The notes under the pieces were generated by a model. The model searched no databases. It saw nothing but the letters and a program-made list of their open reading frames with translations, and was not told the origin of the DNA. Position numbers and translations under genes: made by a program. A stretch of DNA of 64,000 nucleotides from Salipaludibacillus neizhouensis (GTDB lineage Bacteria; Bacillota; Bacilli; Bacillales; Salisediminibacteriaceae). Below, one piece after another: positions 32,690-41,124 of the stretch; positions within the stretch are counted from its first letter, which is position 1; every line of letters begins with the position of its first letter. The DNA is taken from positions 1,534,930-1,598,929 of the forward strand of contig NZ_KZ614146.1 of assembly GCF_002886185.1 (NCBI RefSeq). The letters are read 5' to 3'.

Positions 32690-33982
32690 ATGAATGTGAA
32701 AATTAAAAAGTTTGCTGTAACTCTATTCAAGTGGATATTTTTTGGAGGGGTTATTGGTATAGTCGTTGGTTCCTTGACTAGCTTCTTGTTAAAAACGAAT
32801 GATTTTCTTGGTGATGACATTAGAATGAACCATTTTTGGTTAATCTATTTTCTTCCTCTTGCAGGCATCGCTGTAGGCTTTCTTTATATGAATTACGGCA
32901 AGAAGGAAAGCGTTGATTCCGCGAAAGGCAACAATCTTGTGATAGATGGAGTGCATGGGAAAGCCGGGGTATTAAGGAGAATGGGTCCGATCGTCTATTT
33001 GGGCACTTTTATAACTGTGTTATTTGGCGGGTCAACCGGAAGAGAAGGGGCAGCCGTACAAATGGGTGGAAGTGTTGCTCAAGCTCTCAACCAGTTTTTT
33101 AAAGTAAATCTACTAGACACAAAAATTTTTCTAATGACTGGAATTAGCGCTGGTTTCGGTGCAGCTTTTGGAACGCCGATAACCGGGGCTGTTTTTGGAA
33201 TGGAACTCACTGCTTTAGGGAAAATGAAATACGAAGCACTGGTACCTTGTCTCGTTTCAAGTTACAGCGCTCATTTTTTAGCCACAGCAGTATGGAGAAT
33301 AAAGCATGAAGAATTCATCATCGAAACTGTACCGAGTCTTTCTGCGTGGACATTCGCCAAGGTTATTTTGGCGGTATTAATTTTTAGTTTATTAAGTGTT
33401 ATTTACTGCCAGTTGAGACATGGCATCCAAAAGTTCACAGAAAAATTCTTCCATAAAAATCATATGAAAAGAGCGTTTGTTGGAGGTCTCCTCATTGTAG
33501 GATTAACTTTAATCGTCGGAACACAGGATTACAATGGTCGAGGGTTAGAAATGCTTGAACATTCCTTTACAGAGGATGTTCCTCCATTTGCATTTCTAGC
33601 AAAGCTTATTTTTACTGCGATAACATTAGGCACCGGTTTCGTCGGTGGGGAAGCAATCCCTTTATTTTTTATGGGGGCAACCTTGGGCAATACATTGTCA
33701 AACATGATCGATTTACCAATGTCTTTCCTAGCAGCAATAGGGCTTGTCGCAGTTTTCTGTGGCGGTGCAAATACACCAATAGCTGCTTTTCTCCTGGCTG
33801 TTGAGTTGTTTGATGGAAAAGGAGTGGAGTACTTTTTTGTTGCGTGTATTGTAAGTTATATCTTTTCAGGTCACCATGGGCTTTGGCCTTCTCAAACAAT
33901 CCATGAACCAAAGAGTAGATTGTATAGTACGTTGGGCGGGGAAACCATTGAAAGTATTGAGAGTAAGAAAAATCCTAGGTGA
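32690..33982 (+). CDS. ClC-family chloride/fluoride channel or antiporter
   Basis: A 430-residue ClC protein with about ten helices. The gating-glutamate motif is GGSTGREGAAVQMGGSVAQ (Glu119). The later selectivity region is GTGFVGGEAIPLFFMGATLG. The second motif lacks the usual PGG(I/L)F of chloride ClC proteins and resembles the GGE(V/A)xPLFF pattern I associate with CLC-F fluoride/proton antiporters. Fluoride specificity is therefore possible but unproven. Start ATG 32690 has GAGGAG upstream. It follows a DUF421 gene. Confidence 0.85.
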   Translation: MNVKIKKFAVTLFKWIFFGGVIGIVVGSLTSFLLKTNDFLGDDIRMNHFWLIYFLPLAGIAVGFLYMNYGKKESVDSAKGNNLVIDGVHGKAGVLRRMGPIVYLGTFITVLFGGSTGREGAAVQMGGSVAQALNQFFKVNLLDTKIFLMTGISAGFGAAFGTPITGAVFGMELTALGKMKYEALVPCLVSSYSAHFLATAVWRIKHEEFIIETVPSLSAWTFAKVILAVLIFSLLSVIYCQLRHGIQKFTEKFFHKNHMKRAFVGGLLIVGLTLIVGTQDYNGRGLEMLEHSFTEDVPPFAFLAKLIFTAITLGTGFVGGEAIPLFFMGATLGNTLSNMIDLPMSFLAAIGLVAVFCGGANTPIAAFLLAVELFDGKGVEYFFVACIVSYIFSGHHGLWPSQTIHEPKSRLYSTLGGETIESIESKKNPR

Positions 33983-34041
33983 TATTAGATGATTAATAAA
34001 CCCGGGATTGCAAATTTCCAATGAGATGATCACCTTTTTAT
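33976..34041 (+). terminator. Probable terminator after the ClC gene
   Basis: AGGTGAT (overlapping the ClC stop) can pair with ATCACCT at 34029-34035, followed by TTTTTATTTT. The stem is only about seven base pairs with a long loop, so the call is moderate. Confidence 0.45.
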
Positions 34042-34245
34042 TTTGCTCAAGCCCCATGAGCAGCTGCTCCTTTTTGCGTTTTCCATCGCATTGACACTCA
34101 TAATTACAATAATAAATTCTTCGGAAGACAACTCTTTAGCTTCATTCTTCATTAGATAGTTTATTTGCCCCCGAAGCGGAAAAGTGCTAATTCGTTTATC
34201 GTTTAGGATAAGAAAATTTTTTAGGAAATAATGTATAATAGTTTC
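34030..34245 (-). pseudogene. Possible remnant of a small protein gene
   Basis: On the minus strand a long open frame without an ATG at its beginning reads ILNDKRISTFPLRGQINYLM and then KNEAKELSSEEFIIVIMSVN, stop at 34030. The reading looks protein-like. Its 5' side abuts the REP-like hairpin at 34262, which may have removed the start. Family unknown. Confidence 0.3.
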
Positions 34246-34261
34246 ATAGAAGGTAAACGGA

Positions 34262-34298
34262 GGGACGGTTCTCTGCTTCGGAAGCAGAGAACCGTCCC
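34262..34298. repeat. REP-like hairpin repeat (family 1), complete, minimal loop
   Basis: Both 18-nt arms are perfect and almost adjacent. The upstream flank AGGTAAACGGAGGGACGG is shared with the copy at 37951, so the unit may extend beyond the arms. Confidence 0.92.
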
Positions 34299-34327
34299 CT
34301 TATTTGCATAAAAAGGGAGTGAATTTT

Positions 34328-35029
34328 ATGGAGGAAACGAAATGGGGGATTGTTGGAATTGGGAAGCTGGGCACAGCGATCTTAACTCAGTTTGAGCAAT
34401 TTCAGATGCTGACAGGAGTTTTTCATCCGGATACGGACAAAACCGAATTAATAGAAAAGCAATATTCATACACTTGGAAACTGCAAAAAGACGATCTAGC
34501 ATCTTTGGATCACCTAATCTTAGCACTCCCGGCGAGTGCAATTAGTTCTTTTATTAATAAGTATTTAGCTACTGGTTTGACGGTGCACAGACCTGTTTTA
34601 ATCAATATGGCGACAAGCTTACCTACGGAGAAGCTTAATCTACAATATCCACACCTTACATGGCTAGGTATCAAATTTCTAGGTCATTCTGAAAGTTTGA
34701 AGAGATACGGAGACGGACTTTTTATTATGGAAGAAAATGACATGGGAAACCAAGAGTTCTGTGAAGTGATGAAACGGTTTTCCAAGCTAGGTCAGGTGGA
34801 AGCAGCGGATGAATCAATCGTAGAGAAGGTAAACAAGTTGGCCACCTATCAAGCTATAAAGGCAGCGAGAGAAGTTGAGCTAAAAATGGATGAAGAAGGA
34901 TTGGCGGATAAATACAAAGAGCAGGCATTGCGTTCCATTGTTCCTGAAGTCATTAGAGCCTATTCCAATGGTAAACTAGGTCATTTTGCACAAGAAATCG
35001 TCCAAAAACTGAGTCGAGAAAGCAAGTAA
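34328..35029 (+). CDS. NAD(P)-binding protein, pyrroline-5-carboxylate-reductase-like
   Basis: A 233-residue protein with an N-terminal Rossmann motif (WGIVGIGKLGTAIL) and ALPASAISSFI in the place where ProC-like and F420-type reductases have their second strand-loop. The C-terminal half is helical. It is shorter than typical ProC (about 270) and lacks a convincing proline-enzyme signature, so the substrate is unknown. ATG 34328 has AAGGGAGTG upstream; the frame is open back to 34304 inside the repeat flank. It stands alone between two REP-like repeats. Confidence 0.6.
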   Translation: MEETKWGIVGIGKLGTAILTQFEQFQMLTGVFHPDTDKTELIEKQYSYTWKLQKDDLASLDHLILALPASAISSFINKYLATGLTVHRPVLINMATSLPTEKLNLQYPHLTWLGIKFLGHSESLKRYGDGLFIMEENDMGNQEFCEVMKRFSKLGQVEAADESIVEKVNKLATYQAIKAAREVELKMDEEGLADKYKEQALRSIVPEVIRAYSNGKLGHFAQEIVQKLSRESK

Positions 35030-35155
35030 ATAAGTTTAGACATTGTGAATATTATCACCTATACTATAAGAGCAATGATTACTTTGAGAAATAATTTCCA
35101 TTTAAAAATAAGTTAATGAGAAACGAACTTTGAATGGACAAGGAGAGAAATATAC

Positions 35156-35689
35156 ATGAAGAGATATCTTTTTCTGATAATTGGATTGATCGCTGTTGTA
35201 GGATATATATTAGTAGGAAATACAGGAATTAATGAGCAGGCAGAAGATAAAGAAGCAAAAAATATTCAGGAACTGGTTCACGACTATAGTGCAGGAAACA
35301 AAAAAAGCCTTTCTGCATCCATCACATCACAACAACTCATTGTAAGTGACAGTGAGAAAGGTGAGATCACCTATGACCTGCCCGAAGATGAATTTTTCGT
35401 TTCCATTGCACCTTATGTGGAAGAAACACATCCTTGAGCTGTCCATAACTTGACAGGTTGTCAAGGAGAGTTGATCGAAGAAGAATTTAACGTTTATATT
35501 GAGGACATGGAAGGCAACGAGATTGTTAACGAAGCATTGACATCTCAATCTAATGGATTTATTGATTTGTGGTTACCGCGAGACAAAACGTATCGCACAG
35601 TGATTGAGCACGACGGAAAAAGGGTGGAATCTGAAATATCCACTTTTGATAATGATAATACTTGCATTACAACCATGCAGTTGATGTAG
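35156..35689 (+). pseudogene. cueP: CueP-family copper-binding protein with an in-frame TGA at a conserved Cys
   Basis: ATG 35156 (AAGGAGAG upstream) opens MKRYLFLIIGLIAVVGYILV, a signal or membrane anchor. The frame runs to FFVSIAPYVEETHP, TGA (35435-35437), then AVHNLTGCQGELIEEEF to NGFIDLWLPRDKTY and DNTCITTMQLM, stop 35689. The whole is one continuous frame of 178 codons. CueP proteins have Cys directly after the His-Pro equivalent and again in TGCxGE, so TGA replaces a conserved, metal-binding Cys codon. A hairpin CTTGACA-GGT-TGTCAAG begins 12 nt after the TGA. A nonsense mutation is the simple reading; UGA recoding as selenocysteine is an alternative. Confidence 0.8.
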
Positions 35690-35690
35690 A

Positions 35691-35719
35691 AAAAAGCACC
35701 TAACCAGGTGCTTTTTTTG
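35691..35719 (+). terminator. Terminator after the cueP locus
   Basis: AAGCACCT and AGGTGCTT form a stem with a four-base loop followed by seven T. Confidence 0.9.
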
Positions 35720-35725
35720 TTGCAA

Positions 35726-35764
35726 GGGGACGGTTCTCTGCTTTGGAAGCAGAGAACCGTCCCC
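35726..35764. repeat. REP-like hairpin repeat (family 1), complete, minimal loop
   Basis: GGGGACGGTTCTCTGCTTT and GGAAGCAGAGAACCGTCCCC face each other directly, just after the cueP terminator. Confidence 0.9.
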
Positions 35765-35849
35765 TTGTTTCCAGGTTTGTCCTCATTTTAAATTGGGTAT
35801 AAATTCTTTATGTTGAATTCATATGATTTAAAAGGGAGGAAGAAATGGA

Positions 35850-37901
35850 ATGAGTGATGATCACAAAGTGAATGGCAGCAACAGTAAAAAGGAACAGTTG
35901 GACAAGTTTACAACAGACGATCAAGGAAAGAAACTAACAACAAACCAAGGCTTAAAAGTGTCGGAGGATGAGTTTTCTTTAAAGGCTGGCGAACGAGGTC
36001 CGACTTTAATGGAAGACTTTCATTTCCGTGAGAAAATGACCCATTTTGATCATGAGAGAATCCCCGAACGGATTGTCCATGCACGTGGTTTTGCAGCACA
36101 TGGTGAATTTCAAGTGTATGAGTCAATGAACAAATACACAAAAGCAGGGTTTTTACAGGACCCTTCTAAAAAAACACCTGTATTCGTTCGTTTTTCAACC
36201 GTCGCAGGTTCACGCGGATCGGGTGAGTTGGCCAGGGACGCTCGCGGGTTTTCTACGAAGTTTTACACAGAAGAAGGAAATTATGACTTAGTCGGAAATA
36301 ATATCCCCGTATTTTTTATCCAAGATGCTATAAAATTTCCGGATTTAGTTCATGCATTAAAGCCAGAGCCACATAATGAAATACCACAGGCCGCCTCTGC
36401 ACATGACACATTTTGGGATTTTATTGCGAATAATCAAGAATCGGCACATATGGTCATGTGGGCGATGTCGGATCGAGCAATTCCAAGAAGTTTCCGGATG
36501 ATGGAAGGATTCGGCGTTCATACTTTCCGTTTTGTGAATGAGGAAGGGAAGGCTCATTTTGTTAAATTTCATTGGAAACCACTTCTAGGAACGCATTCCG
36601 TAGTCTGGGATGAGGCCCAAAAAATTAATGGAAAAGACCCTGATTTTCACCGTCGTGATCTCTGGGAAGCGATTGAAAATGGGGATTACCCAGAATATGA
36701 GTTAGGTGTACAAATTCTTTCGGAAGAAGATGAATTTAACTTTGATTTTGATATTCTGGACCCGACGAAGCTTTGGCCTGAAGAGGAAGTGCCGGTCAAG
36801 CTTATTGGAAAAATGACGTTGAACCGTAATGTCGATAATGTTTTCGCTGAAACAGAACAAGTTGCTTTCCATCCAGGGCACGTCGTTCCAGGCATCGATT
36901 TTTCCAATGATCCGTTATTACAAGGAAGATTGTTTTCTTATACTGATACCCAATTAATTCGACTTGGTGGCCCAAATTTTCATGAATTACCGATTAATCG
37001 TCCTGTTTGTCCTTTTCATAATAACCAACGTGATGGATACGGTCGTCAAACGATTAACAAAGGACCTGTAAGTTATCATAAAAACTCACTCGCGGCTAAC
37101 ACACCTGAACTTGCAACGGAAAAAAAAGGTGGTTATACACATTATCAAGAGAAGACGGAAGGCCATAAAGTGCGGGCTAGAAGTGAAAGTTTTAAAGATC
37201 ATTTTTCTCAAGCTACTCTATTTTGGAACAGTATGAGTAAAGCAGAAAAAGAACATATTACGGAAGCCTTCAGTTTTGAACTTGGTAAAGTGAAAAGCGA
37301 GTTCGTTCAGCAACAAGTGGTGGATATGTTTGGCAATGTCAGCAAGGAGCTTGCGACAACTGTTGCTGAAGCAATTGGTGCTAATCCTCCACAAGGAGAA
37401 GAGAGTAATGATACGAAAACTTCTCCTGCTTTAAGTCAGGAAAACACGAAGAAAAAGCCTTCTACGCGTAAAGTAGCAGTTATCATTGACAATGATTTTC
37501 ATGGAGCAGAAGTTAGTCAGGTTTTAGATGCTTTGAAAATAGAAGGGGTACAGCCCGAGATTGTCAGTGGAAAACTGGGAGTTATATCCGGCTCTGATGG
37601 AAAAGAGTTAAAGGTTGATCACACTTTCCTAACCGCAGACTCTGTGTTGTTTGATGCTGTGTATGCTGTTAGCGCCGGTCAGGGAAACTCTGCTTTTTAC
37701 AAGCAAGCAGCGTACTTTACAAAGGAAGCATTTACTCATTTCAAACCAATAGGTGCCACTCATCATGGGGAGAAACTGCTTACGGATAATAATATGGAAT
37801 CAAGTCCAGGCGTTATTTCCGGTGGCGAGGTAAAATCGTATACCGACCGATTTATCCAAGCAATTTCAGCTCACCGATATTGGGAACGGGAAGTGATTTA
37901 A
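35850..37901 (+). CDS. katE: Large-subunit catalase KatE (HPII type)
   Basis: A 683-residue clade 2 catalase that breaks down hydrogen peroxide. The distal His is in RIPERIVHARGFAAHGEF, the Asn region in DLVGNNIPVFFIQD, and the heme-ligand Tyr in GRLFSYTDTQLIRLGGPNF. The core is followed by a C-terminal DJ-1/glutaminase-like domain (RKVAVIIDNDFHGAEVSQVL to the end), which marks the large-subunit class. Start ATG 35850 has GGGAGG about ten bases upstream. It is a single-gene unit flanked by REP-like repeats. In Bacillus this class is often under general stress or sporulation control; no such promoter was verified here. Confidence 0.94.
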   Translation: MSDDHKVNGSNSKKEQLDKFTTDDQGKKLTTNQGLKVSEDEFSLKAGERGPTLMEDFHFREKMTHFDHERIPERIVHARGFAAHGEFQVYESMNKYTKAGFLQDPSKKTPVFVRFSTVAGSRGSGELARDARGFSTKFYTEEGNYDLVGNNIPVFFIQDAIKFPDLVHALKPEPHNEIPQAASAHDTFWDFIANNQESAHMVMWAMSDRAIPRSFRMMEGFGVHTFRFVNEEGKAHFVKFHWKPLLGTHSVVWDEAQKINGKDPDFHRRDLWEAIENGDYPEYELGVQILSEEDEFNFDFDILDPTKLWPEEEVPVKLIGKMTLNRNVDNVFAETEQVAFHPGHVVPGIDFSNDPLLQGRLFSYTDTQLIRLGGPNFHELPINRPVCPFHNNQRDGYGRQTINKGPVSYHKNSLAANTPELATEKKGGYTHYQEKTEGHKVRARSESFKDHFSQATLFWNSMSKAEKEHITEAFSFELGKVKSEFVQQQVVDMFGNVSKELATTVAEAIGANPPQGEESNDTKTSPALSQENTKKKPSTRKVAVIIDNDFHGAEVSQVLDALKIEGVQPEIVSGKLGVISGSDGKELKVDHTFLTADSVLFDAVYAVSAGQGNSAFYKQAAYFTKEAFTHFKPIGATHHGEKLLTDNNMESSPGVISGGEVKSYTDRFIQAISAHRYWEREVI

Positions 37902-37950
37902 AATATCGACATAGATTTTTTGTTATAATAGGGGGAAATGGAGGTAAACG

Positions 37951-38010
37951 GGGGGACGGTTCTCTGCTTCGTTTTATTGCGTGAAAACAAGGAAGCAGAG
38001 AACCGTCCCT
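37951..38010. repeat. REP-like hairpin repeat (family 1), complete
   Basis: Arms GGGACGGTTCTCTGCTTC and complement with a 24-nt loop. The upstream flank GGAGGTAAACGGGGGGACGG matches that of the copy at 34262. It ends 19 bp before the next gene, within its leader. Confidence 0.9.
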
Positions 38011-38028
38011 TTGAAATAGGAGGTACAT

Positions 38029-38577
38029 ATGGAAATAGAGCAGTCAAAGGTGTTTCTTGAGGTTATTGATATAAAAGAAATAGGAGAAGGTATGCGCGTT
38101 TGTATTGATTTTATTGATGTACTTCAGCAAAATGACGGTCTTTACGTTGGAAATACAGGACATGGATATATCAAAGTTCTATCGGAAAATCGCCAGTCTG
38201 ATGGCTATCCACCAAGACCGTTTCGGATTAATTGCGGTTCTTACCATCAATATTTATTTCAGGAAGATAAATCAATTTATTTACATGAAGTGGATGCTGG
38301 AAATCAAATCGAGGTTACTGGTGAACAAGACAATAAAAGTCTTTCCGTTGGTCGTGTTAAAATTGAAAAACGGCCTTTTTTAAGAGTAGAATGCAAAAAT
38401 GGGGACTCTATCGTTTCCGCTACACTTCAAAAATCAACAAGTGTACACGTAGTTGAAGAATCAAAAGGTGACACTTCCATTATTGATTTAAATGTCGGCG
38501 ATCGAATAGCATGCATGGAAGACATGCCAGGACGACATTTAGGAGAAAAAATTGATGAATTTATCATAGAAAAGTGA
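38029..38577 (+). CDS. Stand-alone C-terminal-domain homologue of 3-dehydroquinate synthase II
   Basis: A 182-residue soluble protein, start ATG 38029 with AGGAGGT upstream. The order of blocks VGNTGHGYIKVLSEN (40-54), RPFRINCGSYHQYL (63-76), VGRVKIEKRPFLRVEC (107-122), ATLQKSTSVHVV and the ending GRHLGEKIDEFIIEK (168-182) follows the C-terminal half of archaeal-type DHQ synthase II (AroB'/GriH family; VGNT, RPFRVNAG, GRVKIERRP, GRHFG, ETIIEK). The N-terminal half with the catalytic lysine is absent and there is no upstream frame that could supply it. Activity as DHQ synthase is unlikely; function unknown. The alignment is from memory. Confidence 0.7.
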   Translation: MEIEQSKVFLEVIDIKEIGEGMRVCIDFIDVLQQNDGLYVGNTGHGYIKVLSENRQSDGYPPRPFRINCGSYHQYLFQEDKSIYLHEVDAGNQIEVTGEQDNKSLSVGRVKIEKRPFLRVECKNGDSIVSATLQKSTSVHVVEESKGDTSIIDLNVGDRIACMEDMPGRHLGEKIDEFIIEK

Positions 38578-38580
38578 TCA

Positions 38581-38623
38581 GGGGGACGGTTCTCTGCTTC
38601 AATGGAAGCAGAGAACCGTCCCT
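38581..38623. repeat. REP-like hairpin repeat (family 1), complete
   Basis: Arms are perfect with a short AATG-type loop. It starts three bases after the preceding stop and abuts the long palindrome at 38622-38665. Confidence 0.92.
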
Positions 38624-38667
38624 TACAAGCAAAGTACTTGCATAAACAAGTACTTTGCTTGTAAGAT
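38622..38667 (+). promoter_or_regulatory. Long palindromic operator and promoter of the marR-MFS operon
   Basis: Two perfect 19-nt arms (CTTACAAGCAAAGTACTTG, 38622-38640; complement 38647-38665) flank CATAAA. Each arm contains a shorter palindrome around AAGTACTT. A promoter TTGCAT (38638-38643), 18 bp, TAAGAT (38662-38667) overlaps it. Position and symmetry fit autorepression by the MarR protein encoded 28 bp downstream. No T run follows, which argues against a terminator. Confidence 0.7.
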
Positions 38668-38694
38668 AGGTAAAGTGAAAAAGGGGATGATTCA

Positions 38695-39153
38695 GTGTCT
38701 GAATATCGGTTAGAGGATTCACTTGGTTTTCTTGTTGGAAGGGCTGGTCGATCTTTATCTAATAGTGTGCAACGAACATTTTCGGAACATGGCTTTAATG
38801 CAACGACAGAGCATTGGACAGTGTTGGTTCAGCTATGGAATCAAGATGGTCTCAGCCAACTCGAACTTGCAGAACGAACCGGAAAAGATCAAGCGAGTAT
38901 GTCCCGGCTTATACAAAATATGTTGAATCGAGAGCTTATATATAGGAGGAAAGATCCTGTTGATGCACGGTGTAAACGGATTTTTCTAACGGAAAATGGA
39001 AAAGAGCAACAAGAGCGATTAATGGATCTTGTTAACGATACGTTAGAGAAGGCGACAGAAGGAATAACAGAGGAAGATGTGGCAATAACAAAGCGTGTTC
39101 TTAAAAATATAGCTTCTAAAAATTTAACAACAAGTTGGATGAATGAAGAGTAA
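38695..39153 (+). CDS. MarR-family transcriptional regulator
   Basis: A 152-residue regulator with the MarR winged helix: HWTVLVQLWNQDGLSQLELAERTGKDQASMSRLIQNMLNRELI, then the wing RRKDPVDARCKRIFLTENG. The start is GTG 38695 with AAAGGGG upstream. It is followed by an MFS transporter gene after 19 bp. The pair is a typical drug or toxic-compound efflux operon, with the regulator probably binding the palindrome at 38622-38665. The ligand is unknown. Confidence 0.9.
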   Translation: MSEYRLEDSLGFLVGRAGRSLSNSVQRTFSEHGFNATTEHWTVLVQLWNQDGLSQLELAERTGKDQASMSRLIQNMLNRELIYRRKDPVDARCKRIFLTENGKEQQERLMDLVNDTLEKATEGITEEDVAITKRVLKNIASKNLTTSWMNEE

Positions 39154-39172
39154 AATAGAAAGTTGGGTTTAG

Positions 39173-40345
39173 ATGAACAAAGTACTTTTAAAAATGGCAA
39201 TTCTGTCTGTTTCGCTGTTAACAGTGATGGCTGGAGCTGCAATTTCCCCTGCATTAGGTGATATTGCACTTGCTTTTCCTGATGTAAGTGAAACAACCAT
39301 AAAATTTATATTAACGTTACCTTCCGTAATGATTATCCCTTTTATCTTTATTTCTAGTCATTTAACAAGACGTTTTTCGAAGAAACATATTTTGTTTGCC
39401 GGAATGTTCTTTTACCTCATTGGCGGGCTTGGTGGTGGTTTTGCCTCAAGCATTGAACTTCTCTTGCTTTGCCGCGCTATTTTAGGGATTGGTGTAGGAT
39501 TACTGATGCCAATATCCACAGCACTAGTGGCTGACTTTTTTGACGGGGAAGAAAGAACAACGACAATGGGGCAAGTGAGTGCGGCGAATAACTTAGGTGG
39601 AGTTGCCTTGTTTCTCATGTCAGGTTTTTTAGCAGCTATTAGCTGGAGAATGGCATTCAGTGTTTATAGTTTAGTCATTGTTGCTGCAATCATTGTGTTT
39701 TTCTATTTGCCAACCACGAAGCCTGAAAAAGATACGCCAGGCATGACAAGAGCTCCTTTACCTAAAAAACTTTATGCTTATGGAGCTGCGATGTTTTTTA
39801 TTGTCTTAGCATTTTACTCGATTCCTACGAATATGGCATTGTTTATCCAAGAAGAAGGAATTGGAAACTCGCAAAGTGCGGGGATGGTTATATCAATAGC
39901 AACTGCCGCAGGTTTCTTCGCGGGAATATTCTTAGGGAAAGTTAAACGGTTATTCAAGACATATTTTGTAGCCATTCAACTATTACTAATGGGGAGCGGT
40001 TTTTTCATTATTGCTGTCTCCAATCACTTAGTGCTGATCGGCATGGGTGTTGGTTTTATGGGATTTGGATTTGGTTCGATTTTGCCTACTGTATTTGACC
40101 AAGTTTCGCGACAAGTTCCGAAATCGCAAACCGTACAAGCGATGGCGATTGTCACAAGTATGTTATTTTTCGGTCAATTTTCATCGCCGATTTTTCTGGA
40201 TGGAATCGGTATTTTATTCGGAAATGAATCCATTCGTTTTATGTATACGTTCCTTTCAAGCAGCATGATTTTTGTCGCTCTGGCCTTTTTCGGTATTGCA
40301 TTCAAGGTAAATTTAACACACAAGAAAAAACTGGCCATGGAATAA
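39173..40345 (+). CDS. MFS transporter (efflux type)
   Basis: A 390-residue permease with about twelve helices. The N-terminal half carries LTRRFSKKHILFAG (the loop 2-3 basic motif) and GIGVGLLMPISTALVADFFDGEERTTTMGQ, typical of drug and multi-substrate exporters. It follows a MarR regulator gene and is probably controlled by it. Substrate cannot be predicted. A REP-like hairpin lies just past the stop and may end transcription between this gene and the convergent HAD gene. Confidence 0.88.
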   Translation: MNKVLLKMAILSVSLLTVMAGAAISPALGDIALAFPDVSETTIKFILTLPSVMIIPFIFISSHLTRRFSKKHILFAGMFFYLIGGLGGGFASSIELLLLCRAILGIGVGLLMPISTALVADFFDGEERTTTMGQVSAANNLGGVALFLMSGFLAAISWRMAFSVYSLVIVAAIIVFFYLPTTKPEKDTPGMTRAPLPKKLYAYGAAMFFIVLAFYSIPTNMALFIQEEGIGNSQSAGMVISIATAAGFFAGIFLGKVKRLFKTYFVAIQLLLMGSGFFIIAVSNHLVLIGMGVGFMGFGFGSILPTVFDQVSRQVPKSQTVQAMAIVTSMLFFGQFSSPIFLDGIGILFGNESIRFMYTFLSSSMIFVALAFFGIAFKVNLTHKKKLAME

Positions 40346-40351
40346 GAGCAA

Positions 40352-40393
40352 GGGGACGGTTCTGTGCTTCGAACGAAGCACGGAACCGTCCCT
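40352..40393. repeat. REP-like hairpin repeat (family 1), variant with paired change
   Basis: Left arm GGGACGGTTCTGTGCTTC, right arm GAAGCACGGAACCGTCCC. Compared with the standard copy, C to G on the left is matched by G to C on the right, so pairing is kept. It lies between two convergent genes. Confidence 0.9.
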
Positions 40394-40397
40394 CTGT

Positions 40398-41096
40398 TTA
40401 TTTTTGGAAGCTATCCAGTAATTCTTTCGTGTTACTAAAGACGAGATCTGGTTTAATACCAATATCAGGCATCGCTCGTTTACGATGGTTCATCCAAATC
40501 GAATGCCATCCAACTTGTTTGGCTCCAACGACATCATTTTCAAAGGAATCCCCGATATAAACGGTTTTGGATTTTTCTAACTGTAGCTTTTTTTCAATAT
40601 GTAGAAATACTTCTTCACTTGGTTTCCCATAGCCTATTTCGTTTGAGATAAAATGATGTTCTTTTGGGATCCAATTTATCAACCCTAGCTGTTTAATTTT
40701 CATAGATTGATGTTCTTTATCCCCATTTGTTAAAAGAGCAATCTGTTTATTTTTACTGTTCAAAAAATCCAGCAGTAATTCTATATCCTTATATAACATT
40801 ATTCTATGTTGTTCCTCTAAATAATTCTCCTGAAAATCAACTGCCTCCTGAAAACTAATATTTATTCCACTTTCTTGGCATGCTGCAGTAATGCGGTAGG
40901 TCTGCATATCCAGTAAGGAGACTTCTCCCGATAGATTCTTTTCAAACAAGGCATCACTATGCTTTCTACTCGATACATACATTTCATGAAGTAATTGTTC
41001 AGATACAGAGTTTTTCAGTAATTTGCGAAGAGCAATCTTAAAAGGAACTAGTTGGTCGTAAAGTGTATCATCAACATCAAAAATAATCGTATCCAT
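40398..41096 (-). CDS. HAD-superfamily hydrolase
   Basis: A 232-residue phosphatase-like protein. Motif I is FDVDDTLYD (residues 5-13), motif II LLTNGDKEHQ, motif III lysine in GYGKPSEEVF, and motif IV VYIGDSFENDVVGAKQVGW. The helical cap between motifs I and II is of the C1 type, as in YjjG-like nucleotidases. The substrate is unknown. It is transcribed convergently to the MFS gene and divergently from selO, with REP-like hairpins at both ends. Confidence 0.88.
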   Translation of the reverse strand: MDTIIFDVDDTLYDQLVPFKIALRKLLKNSVSEQLLHEMYVSSRKHSDALFEKNLSGEVSLLDMQTYRITAACQESGINISFQEAVDFQENYLEEQHRIMLYKDIELLLDFLNSKNKQIALLTNGDKEHQSMKIKQLGLINWIPKEHHFISNEIGYGKPSEEVFLHIEKKLQLEKSKTVYIGDSFENDVVGAKQVGWHSIWMNHRKRAMPDIGIKPDLVFSNTKELLDSFQK

Positions 41097-41124
41097 AAAT
41101 TTCGTATCCTTTCTGTAGGAGATA

